Shown here one piece after another: positions 38,590-51,700 of a stretch of DNA of 64,000 nucleotides (positions are counted from its first letter, which is position 1; each line of letters starts with the position of its first letter). Made by a program: the position numbers and the translations under genes. Under the pieces are notes generated by a model that was given only the letters and a program-made list of their open reading frames with translations, was not told the origin of the DNA and made no database searches. The stretch is from Chionoecetes opilio (taxonomy: Eukaryota > Arthropoda > Malacostraca > Decapoda > Majidae): contig JACEEZ010021770.1 in the NCBI GenBank assembly GCA_016584305.1, forward strand, positions 1,043,768 through 1,107,767, in the 5' to 3' direction.

Positions 38590-39130
38590 AATGAAAGTGA
38601 AATATAGATTATTTCGAATTGGCAGGGTGTGTTTGTTTTCTTATGTAAAATTGAATTTTAAGGTTGTTTGTCATTCTTCAACCTTTTGGTTTGTTGAGCA
38701 CTTCTTTATGCAAAAATGGACTTTATATTATATGCCAAAACATAGATTAGCATGACACCATCTTAAAACTCACCTAGAAAAAGCCATCACAATTCGAGAT
38801 TCTGATTAAATTTCCCACTGACGATCAAAGTTGTAGAGCGCTAAAATAATCTATAGGCAGTATGCCCTTCGATATTAGCCTTAAATGACCTACATTAAGT
38901 CGCACAGAATCGCCGGATAGCACATAAGTACTCATTACAAAATCGCCTCGTTATTTATCGGTAAATAAACCTTTATTCTGGCAATTGGAATTTTACCACG
39001 TTATTATTTATCCCAATACGTAGGTTGGTTTCAGGGAGCTTGGATACTTGTTAAGGTCTTATAAGTCCTAATGTCACCAAACATCACAAGTCTATCAAAA
39101 CAAAGAAACGCAGCGTGTAGTCGGTTATAC
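38590..39130. other. No recognised feature
   Basis: AT-rich sequence with only short open frames. Confidence 0.6.
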
Positions 39131-39139
39131 AAATAACCA

Positions 39140-40860
39140 CCAACTACACGCGCTTACGAGTTCCAGTCCGCTCCACAGCATCGCGGTTCGGTATCGTTCG
39201 TCTCCAGCTGCTGCTGCTGCCTTGGGTGTGTCTGATCCTTCCCAGGCACCTTATTCGTATGATACGGTGCCTACCTCTCTGTGTCCATCGACATGATCGT
39301 ACCCTGGTGTCTGCAAATGCTATAACAGCTGAGGTAGGGCCAGGCGGTAGGATGCCATGGCACGTCCAGGGACCTTGACACCAGGAAACGCACAGGGTAC
39401 CAAAATAGTTGGATTGGGTATTACGATGGAGGGAGGGAACAAAGACCAGGGCGATGGATGCCGACACCTAATGGGAATACTGCACCCAAGTGGATTTTCA
39501 GCAGGAGGGGCATGTGTTCAGTGGACAAGAGGAGCCATCGGGGAAGGTATAACCTGTATGGGGAGACACTTAATGTACAAAAAAAAAGAAAAAGAGGAAA
39601 ATGGTGCCAACCTAAGTAGAGAAGCCATAGGGTTACAAGGTGGACTCAGGCCCTCTCTAATGATCTAGCTGGTGACCATACGACTCCACCGACTCATGAT
39701 CGTATGCAAGATGGACTCAACTAGGGCCAACACAGTGGTGGGGGAAGGGTGCGTACTGTCGACGCCACCATTTGGAGAACCTTGTTTTTTTTTTTTTTTT
39801 TTTTGATGTTGGGACGCAAAGCTCTTCAGGTAGGTATATGCAGTGTTGTGAAAACACACAAAATCGAGTTGCCCCTGCGCCACCTTATATCACCGCATCG
39901 ACGGGCCTACACACTCATCTGACACTGACATCTTCACGGGTTCAGTCGTTGCACGAGTCTGCTGTCAGCAGTGAATGAGATGCAGTACAAGCAGAGTTCA
40001 GAGAGTGCCAATAGGCGGTGAAGCTCCTACGGAGATTATGGAGTATATCCTGGTCAAAATGTCCACAAAACAGCAGGTCTCCTACCACTGGTCCGGGGCT
40101 GTGAAGCGGGCGTTCTCCCCGTCCGAGTGCGGAGATCAATGTGGCAAGTGTCCCATCCAATGGCTCACCACAGCCCAGTCGCTCGTGTACATGTGGGACC
40201 GAAGCATCGACTACTGGCAAGAAACTGAAAACCCTGGAATCCTAGTCAGTACCCCCCTGCAGGTGTATTTCAAACTCTACTACGACTAAAGGTTCCCCAC
40301 AGACAAAGGGGACGGGCCCCAACCATCCTCACGCAGTCAGAGTGAAAAGGTCGCCCCCCAAAAAAGGGCCAAAACAGCTGTGCCCTTCTACGTGCGGCAG
40401 GAGCATGGCGGCAGGAGCCTCAAAAGTGTCTTCCTCTCCTGAGGGCGAGTCAGAGTGAGACGACCGCAGTTCGCCTAAACCCGATTTTGAAGCTGGGGCT
40501 GGCGAGGAGTATGAGGACCCATTGAAGACCTCGCATCACACTCAAGCTAACTTGTCGCCACCAGCTTCAGCACTGATCCTGGCACCGGGCCAGGTCCCGG
40601 GCCGGGCATCACCTTTCACTGTCCGGGGATCAGACCGGAGACCCTTTGTAAAAGCCGCACGAGGCCCCGGAGTTCTCTATCCAACTCAGCCCGAAAAGTC
40701 GTAAAGCAGGTGCAGAGGCTGCGGCAGAAAGGCCAGAGACGGTTTCATCCGGGCTCGGGACCCACCACCGGGAGACCATGCCCTCTTCAGGTCTAAGAAG
40801 GACATATGGACCGTTCTAGGCCAACAGAGGGGTGACACTTTTGAGGTAGTCCTGTAAACC
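39140..40860 (+). pseudogene. Unidentified degenerate coding relic
   Basis: A GC-richer island whose + strand has consecutive open stretches in alternating frames (39357-39668, 39772-39978, 39975-40289, 40522-40704). The 39975-40289 frame ends WQETENPGILVSTPLQVYFK followed by a short tail and a stop. It has a low-repeat, protein-like composition. A 20-base poly-T at 39785-39805 interrupts it. I cannot name the family. A captured viral structural gene or a transposon gene are both possible, and neither is supported by a motif I can defend. It is broken in several places. Confidence 0.25.
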
Positions 40861-41099
40861 CAAAAGTCAAAAAAAGCTTACCACCTAGTCATTTGGGAAT
40901 CATATGGTGCAGATGAAAAACCAGGGCCAACCCCCGGGCATGCGTACTCATTTAGCATTTTTCGATAAGGTGAATTAAAAGGGGCGATTTTTTCATAGTA
41001 AGAATTCTCAAAGCAAAATGGAAAAAATAAAAACGCCCCTTTGAATTCCAATTTACATAGAAATTGGGATGCCAAAGTTGAAAAAAGATTTTTTGTTAT

Positions 41100-41310
41100 A
41101 CGGCGTACCCTATTTGTAGTAGTGTTTTGTTGTGTGTATGTTTGTTGTGTGTAATAGGTTTGTGTGTGTGTATATGTTTTGTGGTGTAGGGTGTTTTGTG
41201 GTAGTATGTTTTGTGGTTTTTAGTAGTTTTGTGTGTTGTGTGTAGTGTTTGTGGTGTGTGTATTGGGGTTTGTGTGGGTATATGTTTGGTGTGTGTAGTG
41301 TTTGTTGTGT

Positions 41311-41343
<33 letters not shown>

Positions 41344-42065
41344 GGGGTGTGTGTGTGTGGTGTGTGGGTGTGGTGTGGTTGTGGTTTAGTGTTTGGTGTG
41401 TGTGTGAGTGTTTTGTGTGTGTGTGCGTGTTTGTATAGTGTGTGGTGTGTGTGTGTGGTGTGTGTTGGTGGTGTGTGTGGTGGTTTTGTGGGGTGGTTGG
41501 GGTTGGGGGTTGTGTAGTATGTTTGTGTTGTGTTTTGTGTTTGTGTGTGTGCGTAGTATGTTTGTTGTGGTTTGTTGTGTTTATGTTTGTTGGGGTGTGT
41601 GTGTGTGTGTGTGTTTTGTGTGTGTGTTGTGTGTGGTTGGGTGTGGTGTGTGTGTGTGTGTGTGTTTTTTTGTGTGTGTGTGTTAATTTTGTGTGTGTGT
41701 GTAGTAGTGTTTTTTGTTTGTGGTGGGGGTGTATGTTTTTGTGTGTGTGTGTGCGTAAGTGTGTGGTGTGTTGGGAAAATAGTGCTTGGGGTGTGAAAGT
41801 AGAAAGGTGTTTGGTGTGTGTGTTAGTTTTTTTTGGGGGTGTGTATTTAATGTTTGTGGGGTGTTGTGTGGGTTTTGGGGTAGTGTTTGTGTTGTGGGGT
41901 TTGTTGTTTTTGTGTGTATTTTTGGGGGTTTTTTGTGTTTTTGTGTTTTAGTAGTTTTTTGGTGTGTGTGTTGGTATTTTTTTGTGTGGGGTGGTGAAAG
42001 TTTTTTGTGTGGGGTGTAGTAGTGTTTGTTTTGGGGTGTTAAAAGGTGTTTGTGTGTTTTTAGTA
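41100..42065. repeat. Highly degenerate GT-rich tract
   Basis: A GT array that becomes progressively noisier (GTTTTTTG, GGGG runs) towards 42065. Frames through it are repeat translations. The progressive loss of the dinucleotide pattern looks like falling base quality. Confidence 0.85.
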
Positions 42066-42069
42066 GTGT

Positions 42070-45000
42070 TGAACCTCAGCGGCTCCGCTAACACCTTTTT
42101 CATCCACCTCTTTACTCGGGGCCCTCAAACTATAGGGTTGGGTCCTATCACAATTTTTTTTTCCTTTTTTTCCCTCAAAAACCGAGCCCCGTCATTTAAG
42201 GCGAATTTTGGTGAAAGGAAGCCGTAAAGCCGCTTCTTGCGGGCTTGCTTTTTTCCTGTTATGGGGGGCCCTTTTTAAAAGAAAGGCCGGCTTCTTTACG
42301 GATTGCCCCGGGGGCGGGTCAACCGCAAAAAGCCATAAGAAGCGAGAGCCAGGGCTCGCTTCCAAACGGCTTCTTCCCGCTTTTTGGCCGTGACGTAAAG
42401 GAAAACCCAACAAATTTATGGGGGGGGAGGGCAGAGATTCTAGCCCAGTAAATTTATCGTGGGTAAAAATACTAAAAATTTACGGGATAACGGGGACACA
42501 ATAAACACATAGATTAGTCTTTTCAAAACATGCATTTAAACCTTAAACCACAAACCCAAGAATATAAAAAAGGGTAATGACACAAAGGGGGAAACAACTT
42601 TAAAACGGGTGAAAGAAATGATCATTTTTTATCGGCGACGATAGGGCCTGGCTGAAAACGAAATATTTTTTGCTGAATTTCGCTGATAATATGGCACAAA
42701 ATTGCCTGATTTGTACTTTTTAAAGGTAGCAGGGGCTTAATTTTTCGGACCACACTAAAGAGCAAAAAATGGAAGGGAAAAGGGTGATAGGAAAACGTTC
42801 GATCGTCGGGTTTGAAATAACTAGTCTTTTAACCAAAAACACCAGACTTTTTTTTTTTCTAATTTTACTAATTATGCAATAAAAACCGGGCCCGGGAAAA
42901 CGTTTTCGCTGATTCTTAAATGCCCCAAATTTTTGGTTCTTAGAGTTTCCTCTCACCTTGTTGAGAACCCGGGGAAAAGGTTGGAGTTTCTCGCCGAGGG
43001 AGACGAAAAAGTACCATAAACCCACCACCCATCCGAATTCCACCAAAAAACTTTGGGCAAAAATCTTAATTTATCCCTTACTTTTACTGTTGACGGACAG
43101 GAAAAATTTTTAAATTTTGTGGTAGGGGTGCTGATAGGTTTTGTGGAAATGACTAGCATTGCGTTGGGGGAAAATCTTAAGAACAAGGGCTCCACGGTAA
43201 GCTGACCCAAATGTTGGCTCTATTGTTTACTTTACTGCCCCTTAACCATCTGTTTAGATTTTAATGATCCAAACCTTTTACTTTGCCTACATGGCCGTTT
43301 ATAAATTTCAGGTTCTTGAGAATAATAAGTCCATTAGGGTTAGGTTAGGTCGGGTCGGTTAGGTTAGGTTGGGTTTTAGTGCCCGGGCCCGAGGGCTCGG
43401 GGGCGGGGTTGCTAGGTTAGGTCTTTAGTTTTTTGGTCACTTTAGAAAAAAGGGCTAAACCTCCTATCTTCTTCTTCTTCTTATAGACAACAGCTTGGGC
43501 ATGGGGAAACCGGGGTTTTTTTTGGTTGGGGGAGCACAAAATATAAGGGAAATAGGGCCCCGATAAAGTCTATGAATGGGGAAATTTCCCTAGTTTATGG
43601 TTTTTTTTTTTGGGGGTCATTTTTTCCCTTATGTGTGGGGTTTTCCCCCACCCAAAAAAAACCCCGGTTTTCCCAAACCATGCCCCCAACGTTTTTGGTA
43701 AAAGAAGAAAAAGATAGGGGGGGGAGCCCTTTTTTTCAAAGATTTCCCATATTTTATATATATATATTATATTTTATATATATATAAAAAATGATATACT
43801 AATATATTTTATATATTATTTTATATATATATATATAAATTATTATAAAAATGGTGTATTTCTGTATTTTTTTGGTTTAAAATTATATTTTTAAAGGAAA
43901 AAAGGTTTTAAAGGGCTATTTTTTGGTGTCCTTTTTTTAAATTGTTGACATAAAATTAATGGTGAAAAATGATGTACTCTCGCTTTGACGAAAAAATTGG
44001 GGGGAAAGGTTTGCGAGGTTATAATTACCCAGTAATCCCCCTTTTCGCATAAAAACAAATTGGGGGTGGGGTTGAGTCGGGCGGGTGTGGTTTTGGGGTT
44101 TGGAAAATTTCCCTTTTTTTCCGACAAATTCCGTGTATTGTGAACTTTGTCCTTTTAAAATCTGCCAAAAAGTTCGTATACTTACATACATGCGGCCATC
44201 ACAAAACTACCGAATACGGGCTTTAAAAAAATTTAAAAACCGTAAACCCCCTATACAAACTTATTGGGAAAAAAAGCACGCAAAAACCCCGGACTGGCAA
44301 AAAAAGGGGGGTTAAAGCCGATATTTTTTATTTTAAAGGCCCGTAAAAGGGAGGTTGTGTGTATACCAAAACCCTTTGAAAAAGTACTACGGGAAACACA
44401 GTTTTATATACCTAATACGGTTGGGGTTTGGTGACTTAAGTAGGTTTTAGGTTATGGGCCCAAGAGTTTTTCCCTGCATATAGGAAATACAAAATTATGA
44501 AAACTATTTTAATGAAAAATTTGGGGTTTTGTTGAATTTTAATGTTAAACGTATTTACTGGGTACTTTTGGGTTTCAATTATCCCGAAAAAAATTTAGTA
44601 TTACACTGGCCCTTTTGCATTAAAAACTGAGGTTTAAATACATTTTTTATTTTAGTGTATGTTGGATTATTTGCTTTTGTTATTAATTTTTACTTGTCCG
44701 TTTAAAAAACTATAAAAGGGACACATTTAACAACATACTTTTTTATATTATTTGCATTTCCTTGTAATTTCCCCCGTTTAAACTATAAATTTGGCAAATA
44801 TCGGGGAAAATTTAGGGTGAAACTATTAACTGGGCTATTTCCCCGGTTTTGAACAAACAATCAAATGCCCGTCTGTTTTTCATTTCCTTTCAAAGGGGAA
44901 GGGTTTAAAAAAAGCAATAGTAACACAGTCTATTTTTTTCAGTATGTATGTGCCGGGGTTGGGTGAAGTGTTTTTCCGCCCCAAGATAAGGAAAAAAACC

Positions 45001-47250
45001 CCCTGGGGGAAGGAGTGAGGGGGGGAGTAAAAATAAATAAATATCTTATTTCCTGAAAAATGGGTTTTTCTATCAAACTTCATCACCGATGTTTTTTCCC
45101 AAAATATTCTAAAAAAGGGAAAATTTTGAAAGTCCCCCAATAAAAAAAATTACATAAAAAAAAAAGTCAAAAGAAAAATTTAAAAAGGAAAATTTTTTAT
45201 AACTTAAACAAAGTACTAAAAGGTTTCCCTTTAAAAATCTTTAAAATACTACTAACATATTTCAACTGCATTTGATTTTGGGGAAACAAATTAAGTTTTA
45301 CTTAGGGTCAATTAAAAGTAAAATTTTAATCGCCAAATTAAAAAAATGTAGACTTCCATAATTTTGATGCCTGAAAGGCAAATTGTTTTCCCTAGTTTAA
45401 GGCCTTTGGGACATGATTTGGGGCCCGGCAAACCCCTTTTTCTGGCTCTTTGGGACCTAAGGTCTTTTTTGGGTGCCCTTTTTTACTGGCTTTTATTTTT
45501 CCCTTTACAATGGAAAACTAATACCAACCCCCCGGAAAAACAACCCCTTGAAGCCTTTAAACAGCGAAACTTTTTTCATAAAAATATCTGTCTTTAAATT
45601 GTTAAAACCCCCTTTAAATCTTTTATTGGGTAGGAGAACGTGATCCCTTTTTTCTAGCTCCCCAATAGAAAATTTAAACTTTCAATAATTTTTGCCGTTT
45701 TTAAAAAGCTAAAAAAGTAAAGTTGAGATAAACCGTAATTTTTTTTGGGGGTCACTATACCCTCATTTAATTCTTAAGCTGAGAGAAAAGGGGGAGAAGA
45801 GCAGAGAGAGAGGGTGGGAAAAGAAGAGAGAGAGAGAGAGGAAGGGAAAAACCCCAAAAAAAGAAAAAAGGAGAAAAAGGAGAAGAGAGAGGAGGAGAGA
45901 GAGAGAGGGGAGGGGGAGGGGAGAGATTAATTTAATGCCAAAAATTAGCCAAGAATGAAAAAAAGCCCCCCTTTTTCCTTTTCCCAAACAAAAAATAGAT
46001 CAGCCCAAACCCCCAAAGCGGAAAAACCCGGGCAACGGCGGGGGAAAAATTTGGGCCAGTTAATGAAAATTCCCCCCATTTACCCTACCCTTGCCATCAG
46101 GGGGCAAACAGTTTAATAAAAAATGTCCTAAAGTGGAACCCTCGACCCACCAGCCCCATAGGGTGTCCGTGGTTGGGGCCCCCCCTTTTTTACCTTGCCC
46201 CATTAATAGTCCCTTTTTTGGGGTTTTGGAGCAAAAAAAAAATTAAAGTAAGATTGTTTTGTGATCCTTCCAAAATTTTGTCATCCAAAAATTTTTTCGC
46301 CTTAAATTTAAAGGCTTTCATTCGGGGAAAGGTACATTTCGTCAGTGGTGGGGGGGGATTTGTTTACAATTATACCCGTGGGCGCCCAGCGGGGAGCCTC
46401 GAACACCAAATTTTCAGCCGTTTTTGGCGAGGCACGAAAACGAGAGAGAAGCCCAAGAAAGCCGTAAGAAGGCCCGGGTTTTTTAACGGGTTTCTCTCAC
46501 CAAAATTCCCTTTAGTTCGGGTTTTCAATTAAGCATCGTACTCCCAAAATCTATCCAAAACACAAATTTACTGTCCCGACAAAGGGAAATACAATCGCTT
46601 TATCATTTAATTTTCCCCACAGGTCTCCCCGAGGCAATAAAGAAATTTTTGTTTTTCCCTTGGAGCGTCCCTTTTTTTGCGTCCTCAATAAACATGGGGT
46701 AACCCTGTTGGAGGGAAAAAAAAAAAAAATTCAAACCCCTTTTTTTTCAAAAAAGGGGCGTGTTTTTACGGAAAAAAAGGCCTGGAAATTTAAATTTTTT
46801 TTGGTGGTTTATTTTTTTTGAATTCCAACATAATTAGGCAAAAAAAAAATTGGGGGCTTTTACTACTTTAATAAAACCCCACCCCAACATGGGGGCTGCC
46901 CAAAAATTTAAAAAGCTTAACAAAAGCATGAAAAGTTGGTAAATTTCGTGTGGACCCCCATCCTCTCCAGCCCAAAACACCTCAACCTAGGAATAAAATC
47001 CTATGGGTACTAAAATTCCAAAATTGGGCATTTTCTAATGAAAGAATTACTGATTAATTCATGATGGTTTGATTCATTTTCAATTTTCATGCTAAAATTT
47101 ATACCTAACACGGCCACTATCTTTGGGATCTCTAGAATCTAAAAGTTCTAAACTATCTTTTATTCCCCCCCAAACATTGGGCTCTCAAACCCTTTTTTTT
47201 TGCCCTCTTTTCCCGGCTTTTCCCCCCGGGGCTTTTTTAAAATTGTCTCT
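42070..47250. other. Moderately corrupted, homopolymer-enriched sequence
   Basis: Runs of four to nine identical bases are far more frequent than in flanking clean sequence, and all open frames are short. Recognisable pieces include a TTAGG-like run at 43330-43420, an AT array at 43755-43850 and GA-rich sequence at 45780-45930. I call no genes here. Confidence 0.7.
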
Positions 47251-47419
47251 TACCAACCCACTACTACTCTTGAGCTACTGCTCGTTAGTGGTGTGTGCGA
47301 TAAACAGTCTGGGAGTCTGGAAGGGGTGCGGACCGATGAAAAGGTTAAGAACCACTGAGGTAACCGCTCCATACGGCATTTTCTGCTGCCCTGGGGATCT
47401 CGAAGGCAAATATTTATAG

Positions 47420-48522
47420 CATACACAGAGCAATATTTCAAAAGTATTAGCCTGCCAATCTGCGATCACAATTAGTCCTCCCCTAAAACCTTGAAATTAA
47501 GCCCCAAGGATTAATTCCCCCAGGTTGAGAACCCTCATCTAAAATTAAGTTGGTCATGTATGCTAATGCTTCCTTAAGCACAATAAGGGTGTTTAGGACA
47601 GAAGAACCCTGTGATATCTACATCTTGTTACAATGCCGGGCATTTACTACATCAGTGCCTAGAATTGTGCACTGTTATGGTCCTTCAGTAGCTACACCTC
47701 TTCACAAATCCCACGATACCCTAACATCTGGTCTGCACCCATTCTGCAAGCTGCCTACGGTTCGCTCTCTCTTTACGACAAAGACACCCACGCCAGTTGC
47801 CTTTTAAAACACTGAATATTTTCCTGAATTTCCAAAGGAAACTAAGACTGCAAACGGTATTATATAAAGTAACGAAGTATCACTTGCCTTATCAACATGT
47901 GATGGTCGCCAGTTATGTATAAAAGAAAATGTTTCAACGGTGACTAAAAATTATTATTAAGTCCATTTTTCACATCAAGAATATTTCAGAGTCGTAAAAT
48001 TATTACAAATTACAAAAGTCATGACTATGGCAACACTATGTAATAATTATAAAGAAACAAAGAACAAGATTTCAAACATTTCAATACGCAAAAAGTTACA
48101 TTTTCTGTCAGAATTATCAGCACTCATAAGTGTGCTAATCTCGACGATTAATACCAAATTATAGTTACTTACTAACCTTTATTTCAATAGCAACTACTAA
48201 ACACAAAAATAATATAGGTGGCATAAAAACAGAAACATTTTCACAAAAAACATCATGAAATGCAAAAAAAAAGGGAACAAATAATTACCCTTGATCTTTG
48301 CGTGCTTACCCTACGAACGATCCTGTAATATATAACTTTTACTTCAACTTTATTCTTTATGGACATCATCATATCAATGTCTATAAACGTAAGCAATATC
48401 ACCGACCAACATTTTTTGTACTACCGGTGGAATATATATCTCGATTTTTCTGGAAAGCGTCTTTTAATCAATAGTTTGAATAAACTATAAACAACGACGC
48501 ACGTACTCATAAGCTGCAATGT
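47420..48522. other. Clean AT-rich sequence, no recognised gene
   Basis: Sequence quality returns to normal near 47.25 kb. Only short frames without motifs are visible. Confidence 0.6.
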
Positions 48523-48615
48523 TTAAGGTGCGTCCACACTAGGCATTACGTTGCGCATTACGATGTACATTACGTGATGAGGGAAGTGATGCAGAACGGG
48601 TGTGTCCACATCGGG

Positions 48616-48735
48616 CGGAGCGGAAACAGTTGGGCTGTTTCCTTAAAACCCGAGCCCCTGTCCACCCAGCAGTGATTGGGTACCGGGTGTTAGCCGGGGG
48701 TTTGTAACCCGCCTCCCGGGGTGCTGGCTTCGGCC
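48616..48735 (+). repeat. SINE family 2 body fragment
   Basis: GGAAACAGTTGGGCTGTTTC, then TAAAACCCGAGCCCCTGTCC and AGTGATTGGGTACCGGGTGT. It matches, in reverse orientation, the corrupted copy at 58870-59265, which has a tRNA-like head. It is inserted in the left arm of TIR element 2. Confidence 0.65.
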
Positions 48736-48753
48736 AACACTATAAGCACTAGC

Positions 48754-49458
48754 AGACAGCTCTCTACCGTAGATAACAGTGAAGTCGCCAGTTCTACGTT
48801 TCTTTGTTATTTACAGACGTGTGGTGGCGTTAATACTTACATTTCTACATCCATGATTTCAGGAAAGTTAGAAGGGGCTATCTGGAAAGTCTGTGTCATT
48901 TTGTGTCTTCATCTGTGTCATATTAGGGCTATAAATGAACAAATGACAAAAATAAAATCGAGTGGCGACCTCACTATACCTACTATAGTAAAGTCGCCAG
49001 CTAGTATTTTAACCCAACAGTTGAGTCGACACTCTGGGGAATTCAGGGAAATTAGAGGTAAAGTAAAACAAGTCTCTATATATATTAGCTGCGGAAGATG
49101 CTTGGATATATAAAAATTCCTCTGCCAACGTGAAAATAAATTCTATTCAAGTTTGAAAGATCTGGCAAGTCTTGTGTCCTGTCGCCCGAAAGGTGATGAG
49201 CTACTGTCTGTCGTCGCGCTTAGAAAAACGTGAGAAGCAAAATGCGCAACAGTTATACTTGCAGATACAAAGCATAAAACAACGCTGAAACAGGGTTGAT
49301 TATAACAGTCATGATATAAACTACTGTGTAACATCTTCAGTGGCACATAAAAATCAGTAGTGATGCTATAATTCGTAATATTTGGCACCTGGCGACTTCA
49401 CTGCAGGTGGCGACTTCACTGTTATCTACGGTAGGGGTAGTTTGTGAGAGAGCTGTCT
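48754..49458. mobile_element. Inverted-repeat element nested inside TIR element 2
   Basis: The left arm has GACAGCTCTCT (48754-48764) and CTACCGTAGATAACAGTGAA (48764-48783). The right arm has the exact reverse complement of the latter (ending at 49434) and AGAGAGCTGTC (49448-49458). The GTCGCCA that follows is also mirrored, and a third GTCGCCAGCT-type word sits internally near 48995. There is no coding capacity. Confidence 0.8.
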
Positions 49459-49918
49459 GGTTACAACGGAGATCCATCTCAGCTGCGTCGATACGACGAA
49501 ATTATTCAAACATCAAATATCAAACGTCACACTAGGCATTACGATGCGCGCATTAATTACTTCCCGCAGCACATGATGCGGGCGGGAGTTTACTGCTGAA
49601 TCATCATAACATTGGCTGATTTGTACCAGAGAGAGCCAGATAATGATAATATAAGCCTCTCATACAAAGAAAGATCCTTATAATAATAATTATGATCCTT
49701 AAATAGTAAGAGAAATCCTTGTAAATAATAGTAATAAGCCTTTGTTAGTAAAAAAGAAACGGCAGGCACGACAGCTGACGATAGGATGCGCGCATTACGT
49801 TGCAAAAATGCCCCGCGCTAGATTTGCCTCCCGCATTACTTTTCCGCATCACTCAACACGAAAATCGAGTTCCCGCATCATAATGCGCAGCATGATGCCT
49901 TGTGTGGACGCACCTTAA

Positions 49919-50370
49919 CGCGGTATAACAGCCTGGACTGCACAAGAAATGTAACCTATCAAAACAACACCTAAACCTCTTTCCAACTCATGGGAAGAGA
50001 GAAAGCCTAAGTATGAACGAAATGGCTCATAAAATGAAAAAAAAAAATTTTGTTTGTGTATTGACCCAGAGTTTTGTCCACGCGATTGCCAGCTTTACAC
50101 GCAGGAAAGAGCTTAAAAATCGTAGTCAACAATCTTTGGGTTATGCTGGTACGTACTTAAAAGTAATCGTCCAGACCCATTTTCTCTTTGCATAAGTATG
50201 TTGAATGTTCATTCAAAACATCTAATCCACAAAAAATAATTCATTTCCACGCTTTATTTCCGTAAAAAACACGACTTTTGTGAAAATCACGGCAAAAAAA
50301 TCAGCCGTGATTTTACGACTGAAATATTCCTGATGTGAAAAATGGACTTAATAATAATTTTCAGTCGGCC
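49919..50370. other. No recognised gene
   Basis: Short frames only; a 60-codon + strand frame at 50013-50195 shows no motif. Confidence 0.55.
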
Positions 50371-50372
50371 AC

Positions 50373-50373
<1 letters not shown>

Positions 50374-50465
<92 letters not shown>

Positions 50466-50467
50466 AG

Positions 50468-50552
<85 letters not shown>
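50374..50552. repeat. GA microsatellite
   Basis: About 85 GA units with one GGGGAGAGAGG interruption at about 50460-50473. Confidence 0.95.
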
Positions 50553-50557
<5 letters not shown>

Positions 50558-50589
50558 TGTTGCATATCAGTCAGGTTTAATACGTGTGT

Positions 50590-51160
50590 AAATGACACAA
50601 AGATACCAACTTCTGGTTAGCGTAGGTGTGAATGAATATTTCATTCTTGTGTACATCCTGCAACATTCTTTTTTTTCGTTTAATTCACAGGCATGTGGTT
50701 AGTTACTTCGGTCAACTATCATGCTACCAGTGCTAACGTGTGGTGAACGATCTAGATCTGTGTACCCGGAACCTACCCTGTTCCAGTACCAGTACCCTGG
50801 TAACTAGCATGTAGTATGGAAAGTTCGGCCCTCTAAAGCACAGTCATGATTCGTGGTCCTTTGTTCAAAAAGGTTGCACACCCCTGGGCAGACATTCAGA
50901 GAGAGTTAAAGGGCACGGTGTTTAGCTTAACTAACTTCCTCTATTTGTACAACCCGGAAGTCGCGGGGATTCTGGTACGAGATATGGCAGTGGCGCTACG
51001 GCGTCACTATGGGCTTCGATAGCTGATTGGCTGAGCGAGTACAATTACGTCACAGCCTCGCCAGCGAATCACATAGTATTTCTCAAAAAGTTTCAGCCAA
51101 TCACAAGGCTTCCACGCTCTCAGCTGTGTTTATAAACAAATTCATCATCAACACCAAAAT
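50590..51160. other. No recognised gene
   Basis: Mixed-composition sequence. A region near 51010-51120 has ATTGGCTGAGCGAG and CCAATCACAAGG (inverted CCAAT-like pair), but no transcript evidence can be seen. Confidence 0.45.
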
Positions 51161-51164
51161 GCTC

Positions 51165-51700
51165 CACCCTTCTTCCTCCTCCTCCTCTTCCACCTCCTAG
51201 CTTCTCCTCCTCCTCTTCCTCCTCCTAACCTTTTCTTATACGAAGACTACTCCAATAACACTTGCTGAAATGTGTTACAAGGCTTATATTTTATTACTGC
51301 TGCCACCACCACTACCATCACGGCTGCCACCACCACTACCATCACCGCTGCCACCACTACAACCACCACCAACTGTTATAAGAAAAGGTACTTCTTCCTC
51401 CTCCTCCTCCTCCTCCTCCTAGCTTCTCCCTCTCCTTCTCCTCCCCCTCTTCCTCCTCCCAACCCCTTCCCACAGCAGCCGGCAGCAGTTGCAGTAGCAG
51501 CAGCAGCAATAGCAGCAGCAGAAGCAGCAGTAATAAAATATAAGCCGTGTTTTTGTCGTCCAAGCATCGTCTTAGTACAGGAAGACCACTCCAATAACAC
51601 GCTGAAATGTGTTACACGGCTTATATTTTATTACTGCTGCCACCACTACCACTACCACAACTACCACCAACTGCTACAAGAAAAGGCTAGGAGGAGAAGG
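51165..51700. repeat. Duplicated module with CCT, CCA and CAG trinucleotide tracts
   Basis: The segment AATAACAC...GCTGAAATGTGTTACA then GGCTTATATTTTATTACTGC occurs at 51241-51304 and again at 51577-51640. A reverse-complement piece (TAATAAAATATAAGCCGTG) lies at 51531-51549. Between them run CCT/CTC, CCACCA and AGCAGC tracts. The 193-codon frame across it is low-complexity and not called. Confidence 0.8.

Larger units (their letters stand above)
48527..49914. mobile_element. TIR element 2 (1.39 kb) with TTAA target-site duplication
   Basis: It begins GGTGCGTCCACACTAGGCAT and the reverse complement of its right end begins GGTGCGTCCACACAAGGCAT. Pairing continues imperfectly for about 35 bases. 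TTAA flanks both ends (48523-48526 and 49915-49918). Subterminal arms contain repeated GCATTACG(T/A)TGCGCA words. There is no transposase frame, so it is non-autonomous. TTAA targets are used by piggyBac and some Kolobok-type elements; the superfamily cannot be fixed from this. Confidence 0.85.

Noticed and set aside
47123..47419. 98-codon + strand frame at the quality boundary
   Set aside because: It straddles corrupted and clean sequence and has no motif.
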